Shown here piece after piece: positions 26,158 through 32,689 of a DNA stretch of 32,689 bases. The translations under genes and the position numbers were made by a program. The notes beneath the pieces are model-generated. The model worked only from the letters and a program-made list of their open reading frames with translations, ran no database searches and was not told where the DNA came from. The DNA is taken from assembly GCA_011620585.1 (NCBI GenBank), contig WOYV01000070.1:163633-196321 (forward strand). The letters are read 5' to 3'. Origin of the DNA: Draconibacterium sp. Lineage in GTDB: Bacteria > Bacteroidota > Bacteroidia > Bacteroidales > Prolixibacteraceae. The first letter of the stretch is position 1; every line of letters starts with the position of its first letter.

Positions 26158-26916
26158 TTAGAACCCGTTGATGATTCCGAGGAAATCTTCTGCTTTTAAA
26201 GCCGCACCGCCAATCAATCCGCCATCAACATCTTTGTTGGCAAAAAGTTCTTTGGCATTACTTGGTTTGGCGCTGCCGCCATAAAGGATTGATGTACCTT
26301 CGGCAATTTCTTTACCAAATTTTGCAGCGATTGCCGCACGGATATTGGCGTGCATATCCTGTGCCTGATCAGAGCTGGCGGTAACACCGGTCCCAATGGC
26401 CCAAATAGGTTCGTAAGCAATTACAATTTTTTTGAAATTGTCGGCTGACAATTGAAAAACAGTTTCTTCCAGTTGGTTCACCACATATTCATTGTGTGTT
26501 CCGGCTTCACGGATATCAAGCGCTTCGCCACAGCAATAAATTGGAGTAAGTCCGTTTTCAAGTGCCAAGCTTACTTTTTTGTTCAGAATTTCGCTGGTTT
26601 CACCATAGTATTCTCTGCGTTCAGAGTGACCCAGAATAACATATTCAGCACCTGTTGATTTTACCATGGCGGCAGATACCTCACCTGTAAATGCGCCTTT
26701 TGCTTCGGCAGCACAGTTCTGGGCAGCAACGCCAATACGAGCTGTATTAACGGTTTCAACTACTTTTGTAATGTGGGTGAAAGGAGTTCCAAGAACTACT
26801 ACTACATCGGCAGCTCCTTCTTTTGCAACCAGCGCATCAACTGCTTTGGCAAGTTCTACGCCTTCCTGAACGGTAGTATTACATTTCCAGTTACCGGCAA
26901 CTATTTTTTGTCTCAT
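26158..26916 (-). CDS. tpiA: triosephosphate isomerase
   Basis: 252 residues, the normal length. Interconverts DHAP and glyceraldehyde-3-phosphate in glycolysis. Start [12 protein letters not shown] carries Asn9 and Lys11; the catalytic His is in [13 protein letters not shown] (near 96), the catalytic Glu in [12 protein letters not shown] (near 168); loop 6 and [18 protein letters not shown] complete the phosphate site. A TAnnTTTG match (TAAATTTG, 26966-26973 on the minus strand) lies 50 bases upstream as likely -7 box. Ends with a strong terminator. Confidence 0.97.
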   Translation of the reverse strand: MRQKIVAGNWKCNTTVQEGVELAKAVDALVAKEGAADVVVVLGTPFTHITKVVETVNTARIGVAAQNCAAEAKGAFTGEVSAAMVKSTGAEYVILGHSERREYYGETSEILNKKVSLALENGLTPIYCCGEALDIREAGTHNEYVVNQLEETVFQLSADNFKKIVIAYEPIWAIGTGVTASSDQAQDMHANIRAAIAAKFGKEIAEGTSILYGGSAKPSNAKELFANKDVDGGLIGGAALKAEDFLGIINGF

Positions 26917-27050
26917 GTTATTGTATTTTAAATTTTTAGATTATTCTCGGTTTTTTAAACGCCCACAAATTTAACACCTTCCGCGATTTCTCCGACTTGC
27001 ATTAATCATTCTTTCAGACAATTAACTATTTGTTCATTCTTATCGCCTTG

Positions 27051-27080
27051 CGCCAAAGGCTATGAGCTTTGGGCTTTTTT
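27051..27080 (+). terminator. orphan rho-independent terminator
   Basis: CCAAAG (27053-27058) pairs with CTTTGG (27067-27072), extended by GC pairs past a bulge, then GGCTTTTTT. It points rightward, but no rightward gene lies upstream of it for 1.8 kb; it may be left over from a lost gene. Confidence 0.5.
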
Positions 27081-27104
27081 GAGTATTTACTTTTACTTTT
27101 ATCC

Positions 27105-27515
27105 TTATCGGTTACCGGTATGAGCGACACTTGATCCTTTTTTTTCTGCCATACTTTTTATCACATCAATAATATCATAAGCTTTTTCTTTATTCACCGG
27201 GGGAAAGTCATAATTCACTCTCCGGCCTTCTTTTGTTTCCGTATCCCTGCTGTATTTGCCGCTTAATAAGCCACCCGCCAGCGGGCTCCACACCATTAAT
27301 CCAACCTTCTGATCCAGAAGCAGGGGGATAAGTTCACGTTCAAGATCGCGGCCTGCTATGGTATAATAGGCCTGAAGGGAAACAAACTTGCTCAGGTATT
27401 TTTGTGCTGAAATGCCCAGCGCTTTCATCAATTGCCAGGCTGCCAGGTTACTGCAACCGATTGTTTTACGAGAGTGTTCACCTGATCCTGTGGGAGCGTG
27501 CCAATGGCTGTCCAC
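27105..27515 (-). pseudogene. aldo/keto reductase fragment
   Basis: The frame encodes a middle piece of an aldo/keto reductase: TIGCSNLAAWQLMKALGIS, VSLQAYYTIAGRDLERELIP, VGLMVWSPLAGGLLSGKYSRD, then DFPPVNKEKAYDIIDVI and MAEKKGSSVA, after which the expected continuation is lost (ends HTGNR). The catalytic N-terminal half with its Asp-Tyr-Lys-His residues is missing; the first 15 residues are not reductase sequence, and a neighbouring frame reads NTLVKQ where the family has a similar segment, hinting at a frameshift. Truncated at both ends, so inactive. It lies about 80 bases from a tRNA remnant. Confidence 0.8.
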
Positions 27516-27556
27516 ATCAAAAACGGGAGATGGTCAATTTTTAGATTTTAAATCAG

Positions 27557-27597
27557 TCGGGATCATAAGATTTGAACTTGCGACCCCGCACCCCCAT
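27557..27597 (-). pseudogene. 3' half of a tRNA-Pro-like gene
   Basis: The minus strand reads a T-arm GGTCGCAAGTTCAAATC and an acceptor 3' strand ATCCCGA, as in Bacteroidota tRNA-Pro, preceded by TGGGGGTG where the anticodon loop should be. The T-stem is imperfect (C/A mismatch), and no matching 5' half exists within the next 100 bases upstream on that strand. Such 3' tRNA ends are typical traces of integrase-mediated insertion. 27600-28000 otherwise holds no gene I can support. Confidence 0.45.
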
Positions 27598-28012
27598 AGG
27601 CAATGAGAAAATAGTATTTAGCCGATGTCAAATTTTTTGCGCGAAATACGCTCGTCAGAAAAGAAGAGGAAGATTTTTCGCAAAACCGCAAGCTTGAATT
27701 TGTGTCGGCGTTAAGAACACGAAAATACTTTCGCACCTGAATGCGGTTGCTCAGAGCCGATTTTCGGATACACCGCTTAAGAAATTTCAGGAGAAAAGCA
27801 AAGTAAAAACCAAACTGTAAACACCCGGCGATTTTGCAATGTAATCGCAATTAGAAAGTTAATTCTGCGCCAAAAGCTGCCATCAACAAGACAAGAAAAA
27901 TCATTGGTCCGGTCTTCCCCGAAAAATTTACATTTGACGGATTTCAATTTCGAACCGCAAGAATAAATGAAGCGTTGGAATATATTCTGTTGATAGACAA
28001 TAAAATAGGAAG

Positions 28013-28055
28013 CAAAAAAAACGGGACAAACTCATCAAATTTGAATTTGTCCCGT
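28013..28055 (-). terminator. terminator of tRNA-Arg
   Basis: ACGGGACAAA (28021-28030) pairs perfectly with TTTGTCCCGT (28046-28055); on the minus strand eight Ts follow. It lies a few bases after the tRNA 3' end. Confidence 0.8.
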
Positions 28056-28059
28056 AAGG

Positions 28060-28131
28060 TGATCCCGACGGGACTCGAACCCATATCTTCAGAACCGGAA
28101 TCTGAAATTCTATCCATTGAACTACGGGACC
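28060..28131 (-). tRNA. tRNA-Arg (anticodon CCG)
   Basis: 72-base cloverleaf on the minus strand. Acceptor GGTCCCG pairs with CGGGATC (one G-T pair), discriminator A. D-arm GTTC..GAAT; anticodon stem TCAGA/TCTGA with loop TTCCGGT, giving anticodon CCG; T-loop GGTTCGAGTCC. The 3' CCA is not encoded (CCT follows the discriminator). Reads the rare arginine codon CGG. Confidence 0.93.
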
Positions 28132-28287
28132 ATTTCGCGTGCAAAAATAGCAAAATTCCCCAATCCGATCGAAAATATTAAAATGCATTCGCATGTTTTA
28201 ATCGAAGAAACAGCAATCGTTCAAAAAGCCATCTCTAAATGTTGATAAAATAACAGGACCGGAGAGAAGCCAATAACCCAATATGTT

Positions 28288-28295
28288 TACATTTG
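28288..28295 (+). promoter_or_regulatory. -7 element for HD/BFD genes
   Basis: TACATTTG matches TAnnTTTG, 18 bases before the ATG at 28314. No clear -33 box. Confidence 0.45.
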
Positions 28296-28313
28296 CGCTT
28301 TAAATGAAATGGT

Positions 28314-29096
28314 ATGGAGAAGGTAGTTAGCCTCACAATTGAAAATTTCAGGGAATATTACGAATCGTTTCTGGGTTTAACCGATGACCAACGCACGAAT
28401 TTCGAAATCAAGTACGATCATTCTTTGCGAGTAGCCGACTTGTGTGCAAAAATTGCACTGAGCCTAAATCTTGACGAAGAAGAGCAATACATTGCTTATC
28501 TGGCGGGTCTTTTCCACGATATTGGTCGTTTCAGGCAGCTGGTTGAATACAATACTTTTAATGATTCACTTTCGGTAGATCATGCCGCCTACTCGGTAGA
28601 AGTGATCAAAGAGCGTGGCTTTTTGGATGGACTTTCTGAAGACAAAAGGAACAGTTTGTTCCTGGCTATTCAATACCACAATAAGATGGAATTACCAAAG
28701 GATGTGGATTCGAACTTACTTTTGCAAGCGCGGATCTTACGCGATGCCGATAAACTGGATATCCTGAAAGTAATTACCGACTACTACACCAATCCAAAAG
28801 CAACAGTAAACCATACACTGACATGGGAAATGCCCAAAGGGGGAGTGGTTTCGGCGAATGTAGCCAAACAGGTAATGAATGGTAGCCTGGTTTCGAAAAG
28901 CGAGGTGGCCAACGAAACCGACATAAAAATCATGCAACTTTCGTGGGTTTTCGATGTTAACTTCAAACCATCGTTTAAACTGATGATGGAGAAACGTTAC
29001 CTCGAAAAAATATACGGTACACTGCCCAAAAACGACACCGTTATTCAGATTTACCGTAAAGTAAAAGTCTTTGTTGAAAATAAGATTCTGAGCTGA
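28314..29096 (+). CDS. HD-domain phosphohydrolase
   Basis: 260 residues. The HD metal site is complete: H36 (KYDHSLRVADL), H68-D69 (AGLFHDIGRFRQ), then HAAYSVEV and YHNK, and RDADKLDIL with its Asp. HD proteins hydrolyse phosphoester or phosphodiester bonds in nucleotides; this compact single-domain form resembles YfbR/YpgQ-like metal-dependent phosphohydrolases, with a C-terminal extension of about 90 residues (SWVFDVNFKPSFKLMMEKRYLEKI). Cytoplasmic. Substrate unknown. Its stop overlaps the start of the [2Fe-2S] protein (TGATG), so the two are translated together. Confidence 0.9.
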   Translation: MEKVVSLTIENFREYYESFLGLTDDQRTNFEIKYDHSLRVADLCAKIALSLNLDEEEQYIAYLAGLFHDIGRFRQLVEYNTFNDSLSVDHAAYSVEVIKERGFLDGLSEDKRNSLFLAIQYHNKMELPKDVDSNLLLQARILRDADKLDILKVITDYYTNPKATVNHTLTWEMPKGGVVSANVAKQVMNGSLVSKSEVANETDIKIMQLSWVFDVNFKPSFKLMMEKRYLEKIYGTLPKNDTVIQIYRKVKVFVENKILS

Positions 29097-29311
29097 TGCC
29101 CCGACGCCTTGTGTGCATCTGTAACCTGGTTTCGGAAGATGAAATTCAATCGGTTTTGCATAAAGGAGCCGAATCAACAGTTGATATTCAGAAACATACA
29201 CATGCCGGTACTTCATGTGGGCGCTGTCTTCCTGAAATAGATGCATTGGCGGAGGAGCATAAAAGAAGGAAACCCGGAAACCAACAACTCTTGCTGGGAC
29301 CCGGGTCCTAA
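29096..29311 (+). CDS. BFD-like [2Fe-2S]-binding protein
   Basis: 71 residues. Cysteines C7 and C9 (VCICN) and C41 and C44 (TSCGRC) give the CxC-x31-CxxC pattern of the BFD-like (bacterioferritin-associated ferredoxin) [2Fe-2S] domain, with the helix SEDEIQSVL and loop AGTSCGRCLPEI. The last 20 residues are a basic/polar tail. Translated with the HD protein through a TGATG overlap. BFD domains deliver electrons or iron-sulfur clusters; the coupling to an HD enzyme suggests a shared process, not known to me. A 12-base perfect palindrome (29297-29308) lies at the end of the gene. Confidence 0.87.
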   Translation: MPRRLVCICNLVSEDEIQSVLHKGAESTVDIQKHTHAGTSCGRCLPEIDALAEEHKRRKPGNQQLLLGPGS

Positions 29312-29332
29312 AACACAACATCAATATATTTT

Positions 29333-30283
29333 TTAGAAGTATCTCGGCGAGATTACATTCTCTTTTCTAAATCGCAGTTCGTACGAAATCATTACCTCGT
29401 GGGTACCATTGTTGTAATTCTTTAGGTTCGTTGTCGAGAAATCAATCGCATAACCGATTCGAAGTTTCTCGGCAAAAAGGAACTGTGCAATAAACCCAAA
29501 GGAATCACCTGAACGATACATGGCACCCAGCCAAAGCTTTTCCTTGATCAGGAAGTTTCCTGTAAGGTCGAACTGTAACGGTGATCCGTATTCCGATGAG
29601 AAGCTGGCTTTCGTCAAAGCGGTAGGCTTAAACTTCAGATTTTCACCCAGATCGAAAACAGCTCCTGCAATCAGGAAATAGTGCCTTAATTCACCCTGGA
29701 TCGAGAAATTCTCGGTATTTGTATCGAAGTTACTGTTCACCACTTTTGGTATCGAGAAACCTACATATGCTTTTTTACTGTACAAAAATGCACCTACCCC
29801 AAAGTTGGGTTTAAAGCTGTGGGAAATCTCACCAGAAAAAGCAGGGTCACCGGGATCGAGGATATTATGGTCCTGCAGGTTGTGCGAATAGTTGGTAAAA
29901 CCTCCCTTTAAGCCAAGGCGAAGATTGGTTTTTTCTCCTACCGGAACCAGGTATGAATAGTCGGCAAAAACATAGAAACGTTTTTCGAAGCCGAGTTTAT
30001 CACTTATTACATTCAAGCCCAGGGCCACACGCTCGTTTTTGAGCGGGGCCTGGAAGGTGAATGTATAAGTTTGCGGAGCACCGTCCCAGCCTGTCCACTG
30101 TTGGCGGCCAAGAACCATGAATCCTACCGACTCCCACGTGCCTGCATAAGCAGGGTTAATGGTTTGCGTGTTGAACATGTATTGTGTATACATCGGGTCC
30201 TGTTGAGCATTGGAAGTTAACGCTGCTATTACTATTGCCAGAATCCCTAAACCTTTGATTATATTTAATTTTGCTTTCATCAT
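29333..30283 (-). CDS. PorP/SprF family type IX secretion membrane protein
   Basis: About 316 residues starting at the ATG at 30283 (MMKAKLNIIKGLGILAIVIAAL), which gives a signal peptide cut before QQDPM; an ATG nine codons upstream adds only charged residues. The mature start QQDPMYTQYMFNTQTINPAYAG is the canonical PorP/SprF motif, and the C-terminal YAIDFSTTNLKNYNNGTHEVMISYEL matches the family's final strands. Outer-membrane barrel that assists T9SS export of its partner. It lies 38 bases downstream of a T9SS-sorted adhesin on the same strand, the usual SprB/SprF-like order, so the two form a probable substrate/chaperone pair. Confidence 0.95.
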   Translation of the reverse strand: MMKAKLNIIKGLGILAIVIAALTSNAQQDPMYTQYMFNTQTINPAYAGTWESVGFMVLGRQQWTGWDGAPQTYTFTFQAPLKNERVALGLNVISDKLGFEKRFYVFADYSYLVPVGEKTNLRLGLKGGFTNYSHNLQDHNILDPGDPAFSGEISHSFKPNFGVGAFLYSKKAYVGFSIPKVVNSNFDTNTENFSIQGELRHYFLIAGAVFDLGENLKFKPTALTKASFSSEYGSPLQFDLTGNFLIKEKLWLGAMYRSGDSFGFIAQFLFAEKLRIGYAIDFSTTNLKNYNNGTHEVMISYELRFRKENVISPRYF

Positions 30284-30321
30284 TTTAATTTTTTCAGATT
30301 TAACACTCATTAATTAATCAA

Positions 30322-32689
30322 TTAATTATTTAGGAATATTGATCCGGTAATCGCATCACTTCCGTCATTCAGGTACAGGATGTAGAAGTAGGTTGCTGCA
30401 GGCAGCTTGTCCTTACCGATCTGTAGATCGTGCATTGAAGTGCCGTTCCACCATGCTTCGTACGTACCCCATCTCGAGGTATTTCCATAGTTCTCTTTTT
30501 TATAGATCAGGTTGCCCCAACGGTTGTAGATCTCAATCTTCGCATCCGGATATTTCTCTTCGAAGTAGTTATCCACAAGTTCTTCTCCAACTTCACAAAT
30601 GAAACCAATTTCGAAATAATCATTATAGCCATCACCGTTTGGTGAGAAGCCATCCGGAATATTTAATATTTCACAAGGTCTAGCAGGATTAGGCCCTGGA
30701 TCAGGTAAATATTCCTGTCTCCAGTCACGTATACCATTGTTGTCTTCATCCTGCAGTGGTGCATTTGACCCTATTGCATTTTGTCCGTGCAACCATTCAC
30801 CGCTGGTATCATACGTATCATATGCATCGTCTAAACCATCGTGATCAGCATCGGTTCCTAACGGAAGAACATCTGCAATCTGATCAAAATTTGCATTGTG
30901 ACCTTCAATGGCATCGTCAATACCGTCACCATCCGAATCCGTGTCCAGATAGTCAGGTGTTCCGTCTCCATCGATGTCAAGTGGTTCGTAATATACGCCT
31001 TCGTCATCGTACTGGTCATCCCATCCATCTCCGTTCGAATCATAGCCAAGAGGAGGATAATAGTCGTAACTGTTATCTTTGCCACCTCTTCTTTCTGCTT
31101 CCTGACCTTCTGTAGTGGTTTGCTGCCATTCGATGTTATCAGGTATTCCGTCGTTATCTGAGTCAATATCCAGGCGGTCAACAATTCCGTCACCATCTGA
31201 GTCAAGAGTCACTAGATTAAGAACATTTGATTCTTCATCATCATCTACAATACCATCATCGTCATCATCGATATCGATTCCATCTGATACACCGTCACAG
31301 TCTGAATCAAGAAGAACTGTAATTCTCACAAGTGCGGAAGAACAATTTTCCGGATTTGCATTTGAGCAAATGGTGTAAGCAAACTCAATAACTTGATCCT
31401 GAATGTTATCAGATGTGAAACTCAGTTCTCCAGATGCCAAATCAAGCGTTACTTCAGCAGGCAAGTTGTCAACAGTTATGGTAACTCCTCCATCGGCAAT
31501 ACCCATATCGTTTGCCAATAAGTTTGTTGTCCAAATAACCTGGTTGCCAGGACATTCCACAAATGTTGCACTATCTGGTACGGCTTGTAACGGAATATTT
31601 CCACAATCAGCGTCGCCTGATTCAACAGTTACCGTTGCTGTGCAAGTCGATACATTGCCGCAGTTGTCAACTACTGTGAGTGTCACCTGGTTCTGTCCGA
31701 GATTTTCGCAAGCGAAGTTTTCTTTGTCAATAAACATGGTGTCGATTCCGCAATTGTCGGTCGAACCTCCATCAATGTCTTCAGCAGAGATGCTGGCGAC
31801 ACCAAACGAATCAAGCTGAATAGTTAGATCGTCGCAAACAACTACTGGCGCAGTGTTGTCTTTAACCGTAATGGTCTGAACCTGTGTGTTGGTATTTCCA
31901 CAAGCATCAGATACAACCCAGGTACGGGCGATGATCCATTCTCCGGCACATTGGCCTTGTTCCACTTCATCCGAGAAGTTGAGTTCCACTTCATCACAAC
32001 AATTGTCAACTGCATCGTTAACATTACCGGTGAGTTCAACGCTTGCATCGTATTCGCAATTGTCGGCTGTAAAAATGGTTGTATCAGCCGGTACGGTGAA
32101 AGTAGGAGCTTCTTCGTCCACCACGGTGAAAGTACCAACGGTAAGTGCAATGTTACCACAGTCATCAGTAGCATAAAATTCAACTGTAATGCTACCTGAG
32201 TTGCAACAAATGGCTTCAAATTCTGCAAATTCATAGTTGTTTTGCCATGAAACTTCACCGCAATTATCAGAAGCAATTGCACCCCCTGCACTTGCCAACC
32301 AGGCTTGTAGTTGTGACTCATTATTTTGTCCATCACACTCAACCGTAAGATTAGATGCTCTTCTTGTAATTACCGGAGCAGTATTATCAACCACGGTAAA
32401 GGTAGCGACGGTAGATGAGGCATTGCCACATTCATCTGTTGCGGTGAAAGTAACAGTTGCACTTCCTGTTGTTCCACAGCCGTTTTCCAAACCGTTAAAG
32501 TTATTTGTCCAGGTAACGCTACCACAAAGGTCTTCAGCAACTGCCCCCCCATTATTTTCAAGCCATGCATTGAGCAACGATTCTATGTTTTGGTTTCCAC
32601 ATTGAACTGTCTGATTTGTTGCCTGTTCTACAATAGTAGGCTCGATGGTATCTTTCACGGTAATGGTCTGAACACCGGTAGCTGAGTTC
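30322..32689 (-). CDS. HYR/thrombospondin type-3 adhesin with T9SS type B sorting domain (5' partial)
   Basis: The frame stays open to the window edge, so the protein is longer than the roughly 788 residues visible. From the N-side it shows at least four HYR-like modules with the pattern D.TAP.........(C)...DNCG...........DECGN......FTVVD (for example ATDECGNASSTVATFTVVD, and NTAPVITRRASNLTVEC), then a transition SATFVECPGNQVIWTTNLLAND, then acidic thrombospondin type-3 calcium repeats (DSDCDGVSDGIDIDDDDD, DSDGDGIVDRLDIDSDNDG, DIDGDGTPDYLDTDSDGDG) and a final CHU_C-like sorting domain (PDGFSPNGDGYNDYF, IEIYNRWGNLIYK, PAATYFYILYLND). It is a calcium-stiffened, surface-anchored adhesin exported by T9SS, paired with the downstream PorP/SprF gene. 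Confidence 0.94.
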   Translation of the reverse strand, partial: NSATGVQTITVKDTIEPTIVEQATNQTVQCGNQNIESLLNAWLENNGGAVAEDLCGSVTWTNNFNGLENGCGTTGSATVTFTATDECGNASSTVATFTVVDNTAPVITRRASNLTVECDGQNNESQLQAWLASAGGAIASDNCGEVSWQNNYEFAEFEAICCNSGSITVEFYATDDCGNIALTVGTFTVVDEEAPTFTVPADTTIFTADNCEYDASVELTGNVNDAVDNCCDEVELNFSDEVEQGQCAGEWIIARTWVVSDACGNTNTQVQTITVKDNTAPVVVCDDLTIQLDSFGVASISAEDIDGGSTDNCGIDTMFIDKENFACENLGQNQVTLTVVDNCGNVSTCTATVTVESGDADCGNIPLQAVPDSATFVECPGNQVIWTTNLLANDMGIADGGVTITVDNLPAEVTLDLASGELSFTSDNIQDQVIEFAYTICSNANPENCSSALVRITVLLDSDCDGVSDGIDIDDDDDGIVDDDEESNVLNLVTLDSDGDGIVDRLDIDSDNDGIPDNIEWQQTTTEGQEAERRGGKDNSYDYYPPLGYDSNGDGWDDQYDDEGVYYEPLDIDGDGTPDYLDTDSDGDGIDDAIEGHNANFDQIADVLPLGTDADHDGLDDAYDTYDTSGEWLHGQNAIGSNAPLQDEDNNGIRDWRQEYLPDPGPNPARPCEILNIPDGFSPNGDGYNDYFEIGFICEVGEELVDNYFEEKYPDAKIEIYNRWGNLIYKKENYGNTSRWGTYEAWWNGTSMHDLQIGKDKLPAATYFYILYLNDGSDAITGSIFLNN

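Noticed and set aside
27563-27850. 95-codon open frame on the minus strand
   Set aside because: It runs into the tRNA-Pro-like remnant, ending in the phrase GSQVQIL that commonly arises from translating tRNA genes; no protein family is visible.
29297-29308. 12-base perfect palindrome GGACCCGGGTCC
   Set aside because: It has no loop, so it is a poor hairpin, and lies within the end of the BFD-like coding sequence; chance or restriction-site-like palindrome.
28737-29324. 195-codon minus-strand frame opposite the HD and BFD genes
   Set aside because: Both genes on the plus strand have complete motifs; the antisense frame has none.
30393-32605. Several plus-strand open frames opposite the HYR/TSP3 adhesin
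   Set aside because: Shadows of a repetitive, Asp-rich gene; they are Ser/Thr/His-rich low-complexity translations without domains.
1-32689. CRISPR arrays, transposases, integrases, restriction or toxin-antitoxin loci
   Set aside because: No regularly spaced direct repeats and no matching protein motifs were found. The RHH gene resembles an antitoxin, but no toxin adjoins it.

Overview
The window looks like chromosomal DNA of a Bacteroidota member, probably a marine or anaerobic Marinilabiliales/Prolixibacteraceae-type organism (the order is a guess from protein flavour). Evidence for the phylum: two cell-surface proteins with C-terminal type IX secretion (T9SS type B, CHU_C-like) sorting domains, three PorP/SprF-family outer-membrane proteins, a PPi-dependent phosphofructokinase of the long type, promoters of the Bacteroidota kind (TTTG, about 20 bases, then TAnnTTTG), and starts without Shine-Dalgarno sequences. 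Most of the window is ordinary core genome; the accessory signal lies at both ends and in a few scars.

Layout. 1-4433: the 3' end of a C-type-lectin/PKD adhesin with a T9SS sorting domain, a 53-residue orphan ORF with its own promoter, then a leftward operon of a HEAT-repeat protein and two PorP/SprF proteins. 4536-8794: MATE exporter and, converging on it, UvrA. 8951-9849: ECF sigma factor with a small companion protein and a clear terminator. 9884-13018: NhaA (leftward) and a rightward four-gene cassette of an SPFH protein, a membrane protein, a ribbon-helix-helix protein and a 44-residue membrane peptide. 13128-17107: leftward operon of a large AsmA-like protein, a DsbA-like lipoprotein and a cysteine-rich lipoprotein. 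17368-19080: PPi-phosphofructokinase with terminator. 19081-19210: gene-free stretch of hairpins resembling a dispersed repeat. 19265-23034: leftward run cydA-cydB-rsmE-DUF4159. 23330-23830: an abrupt junction of an ExbB/MotA-type gene remnant and a LytTR domain lacking its receiver. 23823-26916: SixA-like phosphatase, quinol-monooxygenase-like protein, a metallophosphoesterase, prmA and tpiA. 27051-27850: a scar holding an orphan terminator, an aldo/keto reductase fragment and the 3' half of a tRNA-Pro-like gene. 28013-28131: tRNA-Arg(CCG) with its terminator. 28314-29311: HD-domain phosphohydrolase translationally coupled to a BFD-like [2Fe-2S] protein. 29333-32689: a PorP/SprF protein downstream of a large HYR/thrombospondin-type-3 adhesin that runs off the window.

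How they fit together. The adhesin/PorP-SprF loci at both ends form the surface-protein export theme (gliding, adhesion or glycan binding). The middle is housekeeping: energy (cytochrome bd, PPi-PFK, TPI), ion homeostasis (NhaA), DNA repair (UvrA) and ribosome modification (RsmE, PrmA). The least explained groups are the SPFH/RHH cassette, the sigma-factor companion peptide, and the AsmA/DsbA/Cys-rich lipoprotein operon. No CRISPR array, intact prophage, transposase or recognisable defence island was seen. All assignments come from reading the sequence without database searches.
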